The notes under the pieces were generated by a model that had not been told where the DNA came from, searched no databases, and saw only the letters and a program-made list of their open reading frames with translations. 64,000 bases of DNA from CAWEQO01 sp963811225 (lineage in GTDB: Bacteria; Chloroflexota; Anaerolineae; Anaerolineales; Anaerolineaceae): assembly GCA_963811225.1 (NCBI GenBank), contig CAWEQO010000011.1, positions 62,001-126,000 on the forward strand, given 5' to 3'. Position 1 is the stretch's first letter. Each line of letters starts with the position of its first letter. A program made the position numbers and the translations under genes. This document shows positions 18,171 through 27,300 of this stretch, one piece after another.

Positions 18171-19557
18171 CTATCCTTCCACCAATCGCCTGGCCGCCTG
18201 GTTGTGACGCGCCACCAGATCGGGCACATCCAGCGTCAAAAGCCGGCCTTCCTGAACGATCACCTTGCCATGCACCACGTTCCAATCCACGCCGCGCGAA
18301 TGCGAAAACAGCAGCGCGGCCAGTGGATCGTGCAGGGCTCCTGCGTAATCCAGATGGTTGAGGTTGACGGCGAAGAAGTCAGCCGCCTTGCCAACCTCCA
18401 ATGAACCAATGTCGCTGCGGCCTAAGACCGCCGCGCCACCGCGCGTCGCCAGCTCAAAGGTTTGGCGGGCGGTCATCAGCGGGGGCGCTTCGGTACCCGA
18501 GAGCGATGCTCCGGCCAAACCCGAGCGCAGGCGGGCTAATAACATTGCCATGCGGGCTTCCGCCAGCAAGTGCGAGCTGTCGTTGCTGGCCGAGCCGTCG
18601 ACGCCCAGGCCGACCTTAACCCCGGCTTGCATGTAATCCCAAACGGGAGCAATGCCCGAGGCCAGGCGCATGTTCGAGCTGGGGCAGTGAGCCACGCCGC
18701 AGCCGGTATGGGCCATCACCCCGATTTCCTCCGGGTTGACATAAACAGAGTGGGCAAACCAGACATCGTTGCCCACCCATCCCAAAGATTTCCATGTAGC
18801 CCATCGGTCGATAACCAAACTTATCAAGGCAGAAAGCTTCTTCGTCCTGCGTCTCGGCCAGGTGGGTATGCAAATGCACGCCATAGCGTCGCGCCAGCTC
18901 CGTGCTGTCGCGCATCAGCTGGGGCGTGACGCTGAACGGCGAGCATGGCGCAAGAACGATGCGCACCATCGCGCCCGGGTTGGAATCGTGATAGCGGTTG
19001 ATCAGGCGCTCACAGTCCGCCAGGATGTCGTCCTCGTCATCGACCACGCTGTCTGGCGGCAAGCCGCCCTTGCTCTGGCCCAGGCTCATCGAGCCGCGCG
19101 AGGCGTGCAGGCGCAGCCCCACCGTCTCGGCTGCGGCGATCTCATCGTCCAGGCTGGAGCCGTTGGGGAACAGGTACAGGTGGTCGGAGGCGGTGGTGCA
19201 GCCGGACAGGGCCAGCTCCGAAAGGGCAGTCTGCGTGGAGACGTAGATGTCCTCGGGGGTCATGCGGGCCCAGATCGGGTACAGGGTGGTCAACCAGTTG
19301 AACAGGTTGGCGTCCTGGGCAGCCGGGACGGCGCGGGTCAGAGTTTGGTAGAAGTGATGGTGCGTGTTGACCAGCCCGGGCAGCAGGATATGGCCTTCCA
19401 GATTCAGGACCGTGTCGGCCTCGGCCGGCAAAGAGCCGCTCGGCCCCACCTGCTCAATCCAGCCGTCGCGTACAAATAGACCACCGTCGGGTATTTCCCG
19501 CCGGTGGTCATCCATGGTTACGAGAAGGGTTGTGTTTTTTACCAGAAGTGTCGACAT
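18171..19557 (-). CDS. 8-oxoguanine deaminase / SsnA-like amidohydrolase (frameshifted)
   Basis: Zinc amidohydrolase of the guanine deaminase/SsnA superfamily, 461 residues when repaired. Metal-binding NTHHHFYQ (about residue 66), HTHLAETQDEE, and VGLGVDGSASNDSSH are in order. The segments SKGGLPPDSVVDDED and VLAPCSPFSV are characteristic of 8-oxoguanine deaminases, which make uric acid; SsnA-like function is the alternative. The frame breaks near 18787. Deleting one base from GATTTC (18787-18792) gives MESLGWVGNDVWFAH, the normal family sequence. The start is ATG 19557 with only a weak ribosome site. It is the first gene of the minus-strand purine operon. Confidence 0.88.
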
Positions 19558-19636
19558 ATTTAGGGGGATCTTTTCACTCAGCTTACAACTGGTCGATAGG
19601 TCAATAGGACAATACGTATGAAGCTTTGTTGATATG

Positions 19637-19665
19637 AGTGTAATGAAAAACCCGAAAAAAGTCAA
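19637..19665 (-). promoter_or_regulatory. Promoter of the purine catabolism operon
   Basis: On the minus strand TTGACT, a 17-bp spacer and TACACT lie 80-108 bp upstream of the amidohydrolase start, a good fit to a sigma-70-type promoter. Confidence 0.65.
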
Positions 19666-19676
19666 TTGTCAGACAA
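19666..19676. promoter_or_regulatory. Candidate GntR operator
   Basis: TTGTC-A-GACAA is a perfect palindrome directly abutting the -35 hexamer of the purine operon promoter. It matches the general GntR-type half-site pattern TnGT-nnn-ACnA. Binding by the operon's own GntR regulator is inferred. Confidence 0.5.
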
Positions 19677-19688
19677 CACGAGTTTAGG

Positions 19689-19767
19689 ACGAGTTTTTGT
19701 TCCGGTATATGAAAAGAGGCTCCGCTCTTGCGAAGCCCTCTTTTCATATACCGGAACAGAAACTCGT
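19689..19767. terminator. Long hairpin after folD
   Basis: Arms of 31 bp (19689-19719 and 19737-19767) pair with one mismatch, and most of the loop also pairs (GGCTCCGC with GCGAAGCC, one mismatch). It starts 2 bp past the folD stop and separates folD from the purine operon. Confidence 0.7.
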
Positions 19768-19768
19768 T

Positions 19769-20647
19769 CTAGGGATTGGCCATCTTCGAGGCGCGGAGCG
19801 TGTTATACATCAACATCGCAATCGTCATGGGGCCAACGCCGCCCGGAACGGGCGTAATGGCGCCGGCGACCTCTTTGGCCTCGTCGAAGGCCACATCGCC
19901 CACCAGGCGGTAGCCGCGCGTCCGGGTGGCGTCGTCGACCCGGTTGGTGCCCACATCGATCACCACCGCGCCCGGCTTGATCCAGTCGCCGCGCACCATT
20001 TCGGCCCGGCCAACCGCCGTCACCAGCACATCCGCTTCACGAACAATACCGGGCAGATCCTTTGAACGGGAGTGGCAGATCGTAACGGTCGCATTGGCGC
20101 GCACCAGCAAGAGCGCCACCGGCATGCCAACGATGTTCGAGCGGCCCAACACAACAGCGTTGACGCCTTCGAGGGTCGGCAGGGTGTGCTCGAGCATGTA
20201 GATGATGCCCTCGGGCGTGCAGGGTACGAACAACGGCTCGCGCCCCTTCTGGGCCAGCCGCCCAATATTGAGCGGGTGGAAGCCGTCCACGTCTTTCTCG
20301 ATGCTGATCTCACGCAGCACCTTCTCTTCGTCAATGCCCTTGGGCAGCGGCAGCTGCACAAGGATGCCGTTGACCTGTGGGTCGGCGTTCAGCTTGCGCA
20401 CCAGGTCTTCGATCTCCTGCTGAGAGGACGTAGCGGGCAGGTTGAACCCGAACAATTCGATACCCAGTTCCTTCGAGGTCTTCTGTTTAGAGCGCACGTA
20501 GGATTGGGACCCCGGGTCCTCCCCCACCAGCACGGTCGCCAAACCGGGTCGCGGCTTGCCTTCCGCCACGCGTGCGGCCACTTCGTCCGCAACTTCCTGG
20601 CGAATCTGCTGCGCCATTGCTTTTCCGTCGATAATCTTTGCTGTCAC
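19769..20647 (-). CDS. folD: Bifunctional methylenetetrahydrofolate dehydrogenase/cyclohydrolase
   Basis: Interconverts methylene-, methenyl- and formyl-tetrahydrofolate in the cytoplasm. The 292-residue protein has the substrate-site motif SYVRSKQKTSKELGI with the catalytic lysine, ILVQLPLPKGID, DVDGFHPLNIGRLAQ, the NAD(P)-binding VVLGRSNIVGMPVALLL and the C-terminal TPVPGGVGPMTIAML. The frame stays open far upstream, but the start is the GTG at 20647, preceded by AAGGAG at seven bases; the residues beyond it are antisense to panB. One-carbon units from purine breakdown could feed this enzyme, though it is also a housekeeping gene. Confidence 0.96.
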   Translation of the reverse strand: MTAKIIDGKAMAQQIRQEVADEVAARVAEGKPRPGLATVLVGEDPGSQSYVRSKQKTSKELGIELFGFNLPATSSQQEIEDLVRKLNADPQVNGILVQLPLPKGIDEEKVLREISIEKDVDGFHPLNIGRLAQKGREPLFVPCTPEGIIYMLEHTLPTLEGVNAVVLGRSNIVGMPVALLLVRANATVTICHSRSKDLPGIVREADVLVTAVGRAEMVRGDWIKPGAVVIDVGTNRVDDATRTRGYRLVGDVAFDEAKEVAGAITPVPGGVGPMTIAMLMYNTLRASKMANP

Positions 20648-20707
20648 AGTGAAACTCCTTCCCCTTTGAATTCTTTTGCCAGGAATGATTATAAGCCAAA
20701 AGAGATA

Positions 20708-20742
20708 AGAGAGTAGAGAGTAGTAACCGCTCTCTACTCTCT
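20708..20742. other. Low-complexity hairpin between folD and panB
   Basis: AGAGAGTAGAGAG pairs perfectly with CTCTCTACTCTCT over a 9-base loop in the 174-bp divergent intergenic region. Further copies of CTCT/ACTCTC nearby make this a pyrimidine-rich repeat patch; function unknown. Confidence 0.4.
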
Positions 20743-20821
20743 GTTCTTCTACTCTCTTTTCCCTGCTCTCTGCTCCCTTTTCGCTTATAATCACCACAGG
20801 ATTTTCCCGAAAGGCACACCC

Positions 20822-21688
20822 ATGAGCACGACTCTGGAAGAACGTAAAAAGAATACCATCCTGACCTTCCGTCAGAAGAAGCGCGACCACCAGCCCATCA
20901 CGATGTTGACCGCTTACGATTACCCGACCGCCCTGCTGGTCGACCGGGCCGGGATCGATTCGATCCTGGTGGGTGACTCGTTGGGCATGGTGGTGCTGGG
21001 CTACGAAAACACCCTGCCGGTGACGATGGAGGATATGCTGCACCACTGCAAGGCGGTGGCGCGCGGCGCAAAATCGGCGCTGCTGATTGGCGACATGCCC
21101 TTCATGTCCTACCAGGTCTCGCCGCAAGAAGCGCTGCGCAACGCCGGTCGCTTTTTGCAAGAGGCCGGTATGGACGCGGTCAAGCTGGAAGGCGGGCGCG
21201 AGCGCGCCGAGACCGTGCGCGCCATTGTCGATGCCGGCATCCCCGTGATGGGACACATTGGCCTGACCCCGCAGTCGGTCCAGCAGTTGGGAGGGTTCCG
21301 GGCCCAGGGACGCCAGGCCTCGCCGGCCAGGCGTTTGCTGGAGGATGCCAAAATCCTGGAAGAAGCCGGCTGTTTCAGCATCGTGCTGGAGTCAATCCCG
21401 GCCAAACTAGGACAGCTGATCTCGGAACGCATCGACATTCCAACCATCGGCATTGGTGCGGGCGCTGGCTGCGATGGGCAGGTGTTGGTGCTGCACGACC
21501 TGCTCGGGCTGTTCGAGCGCTTCAAGCCGCGCTTTGTCAAGCAGTACGCCAACCTGCATGAGATTGTCCTGGAGGCGCTGTCCAGCTATAAAGAGGAAGT
21601 GGAGAACGGAAGCTTCCCGCAGGAAGAGCACACTTTCGGCATCGCTGAGGAAGAATGGCAGGCTCTGCTCAAGCAGCTGGAGGACTAA
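20822..21688 (+). CDS. panB: 3-methyl-2-oxobutanoate hydroxymethyltransferase
   Basis: First committed step of pantothenate synthesis, adding a hydroxymethyl group from methylenetetrahydrofolate to ketoisovalerate. At 288 residues it is slightly longer than most. The family motifs MLTAYDYPTALLVDRAGID, ILVGDSLGMVVLGYENTLPVTMEDML (magnesium ligands), DAVKLEGG and PVMGHIGLTPQS are all present. It heads a panB-panE-panC operon divergent from folD, which supplies its one-carbon cofactor. Confidence 0.96.
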   Translation: MSTTLEERKKNTILTFRQKKRDHQPITMLTAYDYPTALLVDRAGIDSILVGDSLGMVVLGYENTLPVTMEDMLHHCKAVARGAKSALLIGDMPFMSYQVSPQEALRNAGRFLQEAGMDAVKLEGGRERAETVRAIVDAGIPVMGHIGLTPQSVQQLGGFRAQGRQASPARRLLEDAKILEEAGCFSIVLESIPAKLGQLISERIDIPTIGIGAGAGCDGQVLVLHDLLGLFERFKPRFVKQYANLHEIVLEALSSYKEEVENGSFPQEEHTFGIAEEEWQALLKQLED

Positions 21689-22614
21689 GCCCCATCGACG
21701 AGCTGCTGATTGCCGGCACCGGAGCAATGGCCTGCCTTCTGGCTGCGCGCCTGGCGGCCCACGGTCAGCGGATTGTCATGCTGGGAACCTGGCCGGAAGG
21801 ACTGGCCGCGCTACGCGAGCATGGTGTGCGGCTGGTCGAGCCGGGTGGGGAGGCGCAAGCCTTCTCGGTGCGGGCAACCAGTGACCCGGCCGAGTGCGCC
21901 GGAGTACGACACGCGCTGGTGCTGGTCAAGTCGTGGCAGACCCAACGGGTTGGCGAACAACTACGCGAATGCCTGGCAGAGGATGGGCTGGCGCTGAGCC
22001 TGCAAAACGGCCTGGGTAATCTGGAAACGCTGGACGCGGCGCTCGGCCCGGCTCGCGCTGCCGTCGGAACTACCACCTACGCCGCCACCATTGTGTCGCC
22101 GGGGTTGGTCCGGGCGCTGGGCGAGGGCGAAGTGGCGCTGGCAGAGCAGACATCTGCACGGCAGGCAGAATTGAAAAACCTCTTCACTGCTGCCGGTTTG
22201 CGGGTGCGCCGGGCTGCGGATCTACGCTCGCTGTTGTGGGGTAAACTGGTGGTGAACGCCGCCATCAACCCGGTCACAGCCCTGCTGGACATTCCAAATG
22301 GAGAAGCGCTGAAGCCCACAGCCTGGGAGTTCGTCCGTGCGCTGGCGCTGGAGACCGCTGCCGTGGCGGCGGCCATGGGCATCTCGCTGCCGTTTGCCGA
22401 CCCGGTCGAACAGGTGCGGCAGGTGGCGCTCAGCACCGCCGAAAATTCTTCGTCCATGCGCCAGGATCTGCGCCGCGGCGCGCCGACCGAGATCGACGCC
22501 ATCAACGGCGTGGTGGTGAACGATGGAGAGAAGTACGGCGTGCCCACGCCGTTGAACCGTATGATGTGGCAAGCCGTAAAGGAACCGGGGCTATGGCAAA
22601 AATCCGGTTTCTAA
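21655..22614 (+). CDS. panE: Ketopantoate reductase
   Basis: NADPH-dependent reduction of ketopantoate to pantoate, second step of the pathway. The Rossmann motif LLIAGTGAMACLLAARLAAHG begins about residue 18. The catalytic lysine region LVLVKSWQTQ, SLQNGLGNLE and the C-terminal domain VNAAINPVTALLDIPNGEAL are recognisable. The ATG at 21655 overlaps the end of panB by 34 bp. GGAGG at about 21680 suggests that translation might instead begin at a non-ATG codon a few bases downstream, so the first about 15 residues are uncertain. Confidence 0.9.
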   Translation: MAGSAQAAGGLSPIDELLIAGTGAMACLLAARLAAHGQRIVMLGTWPEGLAALREHGVRLVEPGGEAQAFSVRATSDPAECAGVRHALVLVKSWQTQRVGEQLRECLAEDGLALSLQNGLGNLETLDAALGPARAAVGTTTYAATIVSPGLVRALGEGEVALAEQTSARQAELKNLFTAAGLRVRRAADLRSLLWGKLVVNAAINPVTALLDIPNGEALKPTAWEFVRALALETAAVAAAMGISLPFADPVEQVRQVALSTAENSSSMRQDLRRGAPTEIDAINGVVVNDGEKYGVPTPLNRMMWQAVKEPGLWQKSGF

Positions 22615-22639
22615 AATGAAGGTCTCTAAAGGAAAAGCC

Positions 22640-23485
22640 ATGAAACTCGTAACCACACTGGAAGAACTGCGCTCCGCACGGGCAAAGCTTCAAAACCCGC
22701 TCGGCTTCGTGCCCACGATGGGCTATCTGCACGCGGGGCATCTCTCGCTGGTGCGCGCCGCCCGCCGTGACTGCCCCAGCGTCGCCGCCAGCATCTTCGT
22801 CAACCCCACCCAGTTCTCACCGACAGAAGACCTGGCCAGCTACCCGCGCGACCTCGACCGTGACCTGGCGCTGTTAGATGCAGAGGGCGTCGACCTGGTG
22901 TGGGCGCCAACCGAGGAAGTCATGTATCCGCGGCGCTACCAGACCTGGGTGACGGTCGAAGAGGTGACCAGGTCGCTGGAGGGCGCCCGCCGCCCCACCC
23001 ACTTTCGCGGCGTGACGACCGTGGTCGCCAAGCTGTTCAATGCGGTCCAGCCGCAGCGGGCTTACTTTGGCCAGAAGGACGCCCAGCAGGTGGCGGTGGT
23101 GCGCCAGATGGTGCGCGACCTGAATGTACCGGTCGAGATCGTCGTCTGCCCGATCGTACGCGAGCCGGACGGGCTGGCACTGTCGAGCCGCAATATCTAC
23201 CTCAACCCCGAGGAACGCCAGGCCGCATTGGTTTTGAGCCGGGCGCTGAAAGCCGCCCGCCAGGCCTATGAGGGCGGCGAACGGGACGCCGACCACCTGC
23301 GGGGCATCCTGCAAGCGCACATCGACGCCGAGCCCCGGGCGCAGGCCCAATACGTCTCCTGCGCCGACCGGGAAACCCTACAAGAGCTAGAAACCGTCTC
23401 GAACGGGGCGCTGCTGTCGATGGCGGTTTACGTGGGCAAGACTCGCCTGATCGACAATGAGATCCTCGACGAAAAACAACTCTGA
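22640..23485 (+). CDS. panC: Pantothenate synthetase (pantoate-beta-alanine ligase)
   Basis: Joins pantoate and beta-alanine with ATP. The 281 residues match the family length. The HIGH-type motif PTMGYLHAGHLSLV, SIFVNPTQFSPTEDLASYPR, FGQKDAQQ and the KMSKS-like ALSSRN are all visible. I prefer the ATG at 22640 with AAAGGAAA upstream over an ATG at 22616. Last gene of the pan operon. Confidence 0.96.
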   Translation: MKLVTTLEELRSARAKLQNPLGFVPTMGYLHAGHLSLVRAARRDCPSVAASIFVNPTQFSPTEDLASYPRDLDRDLALLDAEGVDLVWAPTEEVMYPRRYQTWVTVEEVTRSLEGARRPTHFRGVTTVVAKLFNAVQPQRAYFGQKDAQQVAVVRQMVRDLNVPVEIVVCPIVREPDGLALSSRNIYLNPEERQAALVLSRALKAARQAYEGGERDADHLRGILQAHIDAEPRAQAQYVSCADRETLQELETVSNGALLSMAVYVGKTRLIDNEILDEKQL

Positions 23486-23578
23486 ACGACTATTTCGACT
23501 GGTAAGAGCAATGATATAATTACCAGACCTATACCATGCAATCGTTTCAGCGAATAAAACTTCAGTGGAGGCTGGCTC

Positions 23579-23914
23579 ATGGAAATTAACAACACCAGGT
23601 TCAAGCATAGTGACCTCGTTAAGGTCGACGGACGCATCGATAGCGCCACCGCGCACAAGTTAGCGGACGCATTGAACGCCATTATCGAGGAAGGGCGTTA
23701 CAAGATCGTGATCGACATGAGCGAAGTCGCCTTCATCAGCAGCGCCGGTTTGCGCGTGCTCGTCAACTCGCAGAAGACCTGCCGCCGCTACAACCGGGGC
23801 GAAATCGTCTTGACGAATGTTCCCACCAACATCTATTCCGCCCTCGACCTGGCTGGGTTCACCACCCTGTTCAAGATCTTCGACGACAATTTGACCGCTG
23901 TCGGCAGTTTCTAA
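23579..23914 (+). CDS. Anti-sigma factor antagonist (STAS domain)
   Basis: A 111-residue single STAS domain protein of the SpoIIAA/RsbV type. The phosphorylation loop reads IDMSEVAFISSAGLRVL; Ser54 or Ser55 is the expected phospho-acceptor. GGAGG lies seven bases before the ATG. It is followed by an anti-sigma kinase and a SpoIIE phosphatase, so the three genes form a complete partner-switching module. The antagonist would bind the kinase when dephosphorylated and free its target, a sigma factor or other effector not encoded here. Confidence 0.92.
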   Translation: MEINNTRFKHSDLVKVDGRIDSATAHKLADALNAIIEEGRYKIVIDMSEVAFISSAGLRVLVNSQKTCRRYNRGEIVLTNVPTNIYSALDLAGFTTLFKIFDDNLTAVGSF

Positions 23915-23931
23915 AGAAGCCGCTTCCATTA

Positions 23932-24351
23932 ATGCGTACGATGTCCTTTCCGGGTCGTTATGAAAGCCTGGCAGAAATTGCCACTTTTGTCAGGCAAGCA
24001 GGCGAAGATGCGGGGTTGAGCAACTTCGATGTCTACGCCGTTGAAACGGCGGTCGACGAGGCCTGTTCGAATATTATCGAACACGGCTATGAAGGTGAGG
24101 ACCTCGGCGAGATCAAAATAAGCGTTGAGATCAGCAGCGAAAGCCTGACCATCATCCTCAAGGACGGCGGCAGGTCCTTCAATCCCGGCAACGTCCCCGA
24201 GCCCAACCTGAACGCTCCCCTCGAAGAGCGTGAGGCGCATGGGCTCGGTCTGTATTTTATGAACCAGTTGATGGATGAGGTCCGGTTTGACTTCGACCCG
24301 AGCGGCAACACCTTGACCATGGTCAAGCGGAAAGGTGCGAAGCTGGAATGA
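23932..24351 (+). CDS. Anti-sigma factor serine kinase (RsbW/SpoIIAB-like)
   Basis: GHKL-type ATPase of 139 residues. The N box VDEACSNIIEHGYEG, the G1 box LKDGGRSFNPG and the G2 box EAHGLGLYFMNQLMDE are intact, so kinase activity on the upstream STAS protein is expected. The stop overlaps the start of the phosphatase gene (ATGA), consistent with balanced translation. No sigma factor is adjacent, so the controlled target lies elsewhere or is not a sigma factor. Confidence 0.92.
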   Translation: MRTMSFPGRYESLAEIATFVRQAGEDAGLSNFDVYAVETAVDEACSNIIEHGYEGEDLGEIKISVEISSESLTIILKDGGRSFNPGNVPEPNLNAPLEEREAHGLGLYFMNQLMDEVRFDFDPSGNTLTMVKRKGAKLE

Positions 24352-27300
24352 ATGGGATCGGACCATCTGCCGAACCTGATTGGAAGCAGTTCCTCAACCT
24401 GGGCAAGCAGTTACTGGAACAGCACAGCGCCATCGATCAAACCAACCTGATAGCCAATACCATCTCAGCCAGCCTGGGCTGCGAAGCTCAGGTCTGGCTG
24501 GCAGCGCCGTATTACCCGCTGCCCGGCCAGCCGGAGATGGACACGCTCCCGCATGCCGGGGTGCCCGGCCCGGTCCAAGAAGCTTTTGCCAGCCGCGAGG
24601 CGGCCTTCCTGCGCGAACCGTCTGGGACGACGACCGGTGTGGCCGTCCCATTGATGGCCCAAGACGAGCTGCTGGGAGTGGTTTACGCCTGGGGGCCGGC
24701 TGAAGAGACTTTCCAACCGCAAGAAACCGAATACCTCAAAGGGTTGACGGCGCATGCATCGCTGACCATGCAGTTCACCCGCCAAGTGACCCTGAAGAAC
24801 TGGCGCTACGAGCAGCTCTCGTTGGTGCGCCTAGTCAGCGATCAGGTTGCCAACGTGCTCGATCCGGACGAGCTCTGCGCCCGGGTGACCCAACTGATCC
24901 AAGAGACCTTCAACTATTACTACGTAGCGATCTTCACGCTGGACGAGAGCGCCAATTCACTCGTGCTGCGGACCGGCGCCAGCCAGGTTGAGAGCATCTA
25001 CCTGCAGCCTGGCTTTGTCGTCCAAATGGACGAGGGCATCGTTGGCAACGCCGCTCTTACCGGTAAGGAAGTGCTGGCGCCCAACGTGCACGACGATCCT
25101 CGCTACCGTTATATCGACACCTTACCGCAGACCCAATCCGAAATTGCCGTGCCGCTCAAGGTGGAAAACCGCTTGCTGGGTATTCTGGATGTGCAGAGCG
25201 ACAAGCCCAACGCCTTCCACGAGATCGACCAGCTGGTGCTGCGCTCGCTGGCCAATAACGTAGCCCTGGCAGTCGAGGGCGCTCACCTTTACAGCGACCT
25301 GCGCCACAACAACGAAGCCATGTCCTCGGTGGTGGAGATCTCGCACGCCATCACCTCGATCCTCGATCTGGACGACCTGCTTGCAGAGGTGGTCGAGTTG
25401 ATCCAAAAGCGATTCGGCTTCCCCTTCGTGCACATCTTCACCGTGCACCCCGGGCGCAGCAAGATCATCTACCGCCGCGGCAGCGGGGCGCGCAGCCACG
25501 CCATGCAGGAAAACGAGCTGCAGTACGATCTGAACGACGCCAAAGGGATCATCCCCTGGGTGGCTCGCACGGGCAAGATCAAGCTGGCTAACAACGTGGA
25601 AGAGGAGCCGCTGTACCGGCCCTCGCCCCTGCCGCCGGCCAACACACTCGCCGAGCTTGCGATTCCCTTGAAATTCGCCGGAGATGTGCTGGGCGTGCTT
25701 GACCTGCAAAGCATGGAAACCAACACCTTCAATGAAGGCGACCTGGAGGTATTCGAGGTGCTGGGCGGCAACATCGCCGTGGCCATCCGCAACGCCTCGT
25801 TGTACCGCTCGGAGCGGTGGCGGCGGCAGGTGGCCGACAGCATGCGCGATGTCGCCGGATTGATCTCGGCCAACCTGGCGGTCGATACCCTGCTCGACCG
25901 GATCCTGACCGAACTGGAGCGCCACCTGCCCTGCGAGGCCTCCTCGATCTGGTTGATCGATGAAGCCGAAATCAACGGCAACCAGCAGGGCGAACCGCTG
26001 CTGCGGCTGGCGGCCGTGCATGGTTTGAGCGACAAGGAAGTGGTCAAGGCCATGCAGCATCCGCCAGTGGACGCCTGGATGAAGCAGGCGCTCGACTCCC
26101 GGCGTCCGCTGATCCGCAAGGCGCGCGACCCCTATGGCCCACTCGGGAAGGGCCTGCATGCCCCGAAGGAGTATTCCTCCATCGCCGCGCCGATGCGCTC
26201 CGGCGATCGCCCGATCGGCATTCTGACCCTGGCGCATCGCAGCATGGGCCGCTACGGCAGCGAGGCGATGGCGATGACCACCACCTTCGCAAGCTACGCC
26301 GCCGTGGCCGTGCAGAACGCCCGCCTGCTGGCCGACGCGCAGGCCCAGGCCTGGGTTTCGACTGTGCTGCTGCAGGTCTCCGAGGCCAGCCAGGCCAGCG
26401 ACACGGTCGACGATCTGCTAGACACGATGACCCGGCTGACCCCGCTGCTGGTGGGCGTCAAAAAGTGCGGCATTTATCTGTGGGATGAAAGTCTACAGGG
26501 CTTCACCCTCAAATCCTGGTACGGTTTCGATCCCCGCCGGTCTTCGCTGACTTTTGACGAGAATTCCGTCCCGGCCTTCGCCCGGCTGCGCGCCACCCAG
26601 ACGACTCAATTCATCCACAGCGCGGTGGATGAGCTGAACCTTCCGGCCGCCAACACCTGGGAGGATGGCACGCTGGTACTGCTGCCGCTGCTGGCGCACG
26701 GCGATCTGATGGGCGCCTTCCTGGTCGCCCACCAGCCTGACAGGCAGGCCGCGGTCGATATGCCCTTCGATCAGCAGACTCTCGCGATCTTGCAGGGCAT
26801 TGCCCACCAGATCGCCACTGCTCTCGAAAACCTGACCCTGCTGGAAACCCGCCAGGAGGAAGGTTACGTCACGGCGGTCATGCTCCAGGTGGCCCAGGCG
26901 GTCGCCAACCAGACCAACCTGGACGATGTGCTCGATACGATCGTGCACCTCATGCCCATCCTGGTCGGTATCGATTCATGCCTGATTTACCTTTGGGACC
27001 CGGCTCTAAAGGAGTTCTACCCGGCCCAGGTATACACCGGCAGCCGGGAAGAAGAAGAGCTGATCTTGTGCCACTCGTTTGCCCCTGGTGATTTCGATTT
27101 GCTCGACCGAGTGATGGAAGGCCACACCTTGTTCTGCCCGATGAGCGAGCCGAACATCCCTTCCGATGAATGGCCCGACCTGGTCAGCATATCGGCCGAG
27201 GACTTCTCCACCCTGTCGGCATTCACCAACAGCAGCTGGCTGATCGGCTTCCCGCTCTCGGTCAAAGGCGAGACTTTCGGCGTGATGATCGCCAAGGACA

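Noticed and set aside
20648..21256. N-terminal extension of folD by about 200 residues
   Set aside because: The extra part is antisense to panB; a GTG with AAGGAG at seven bases gives a normal 292-residue FolD.
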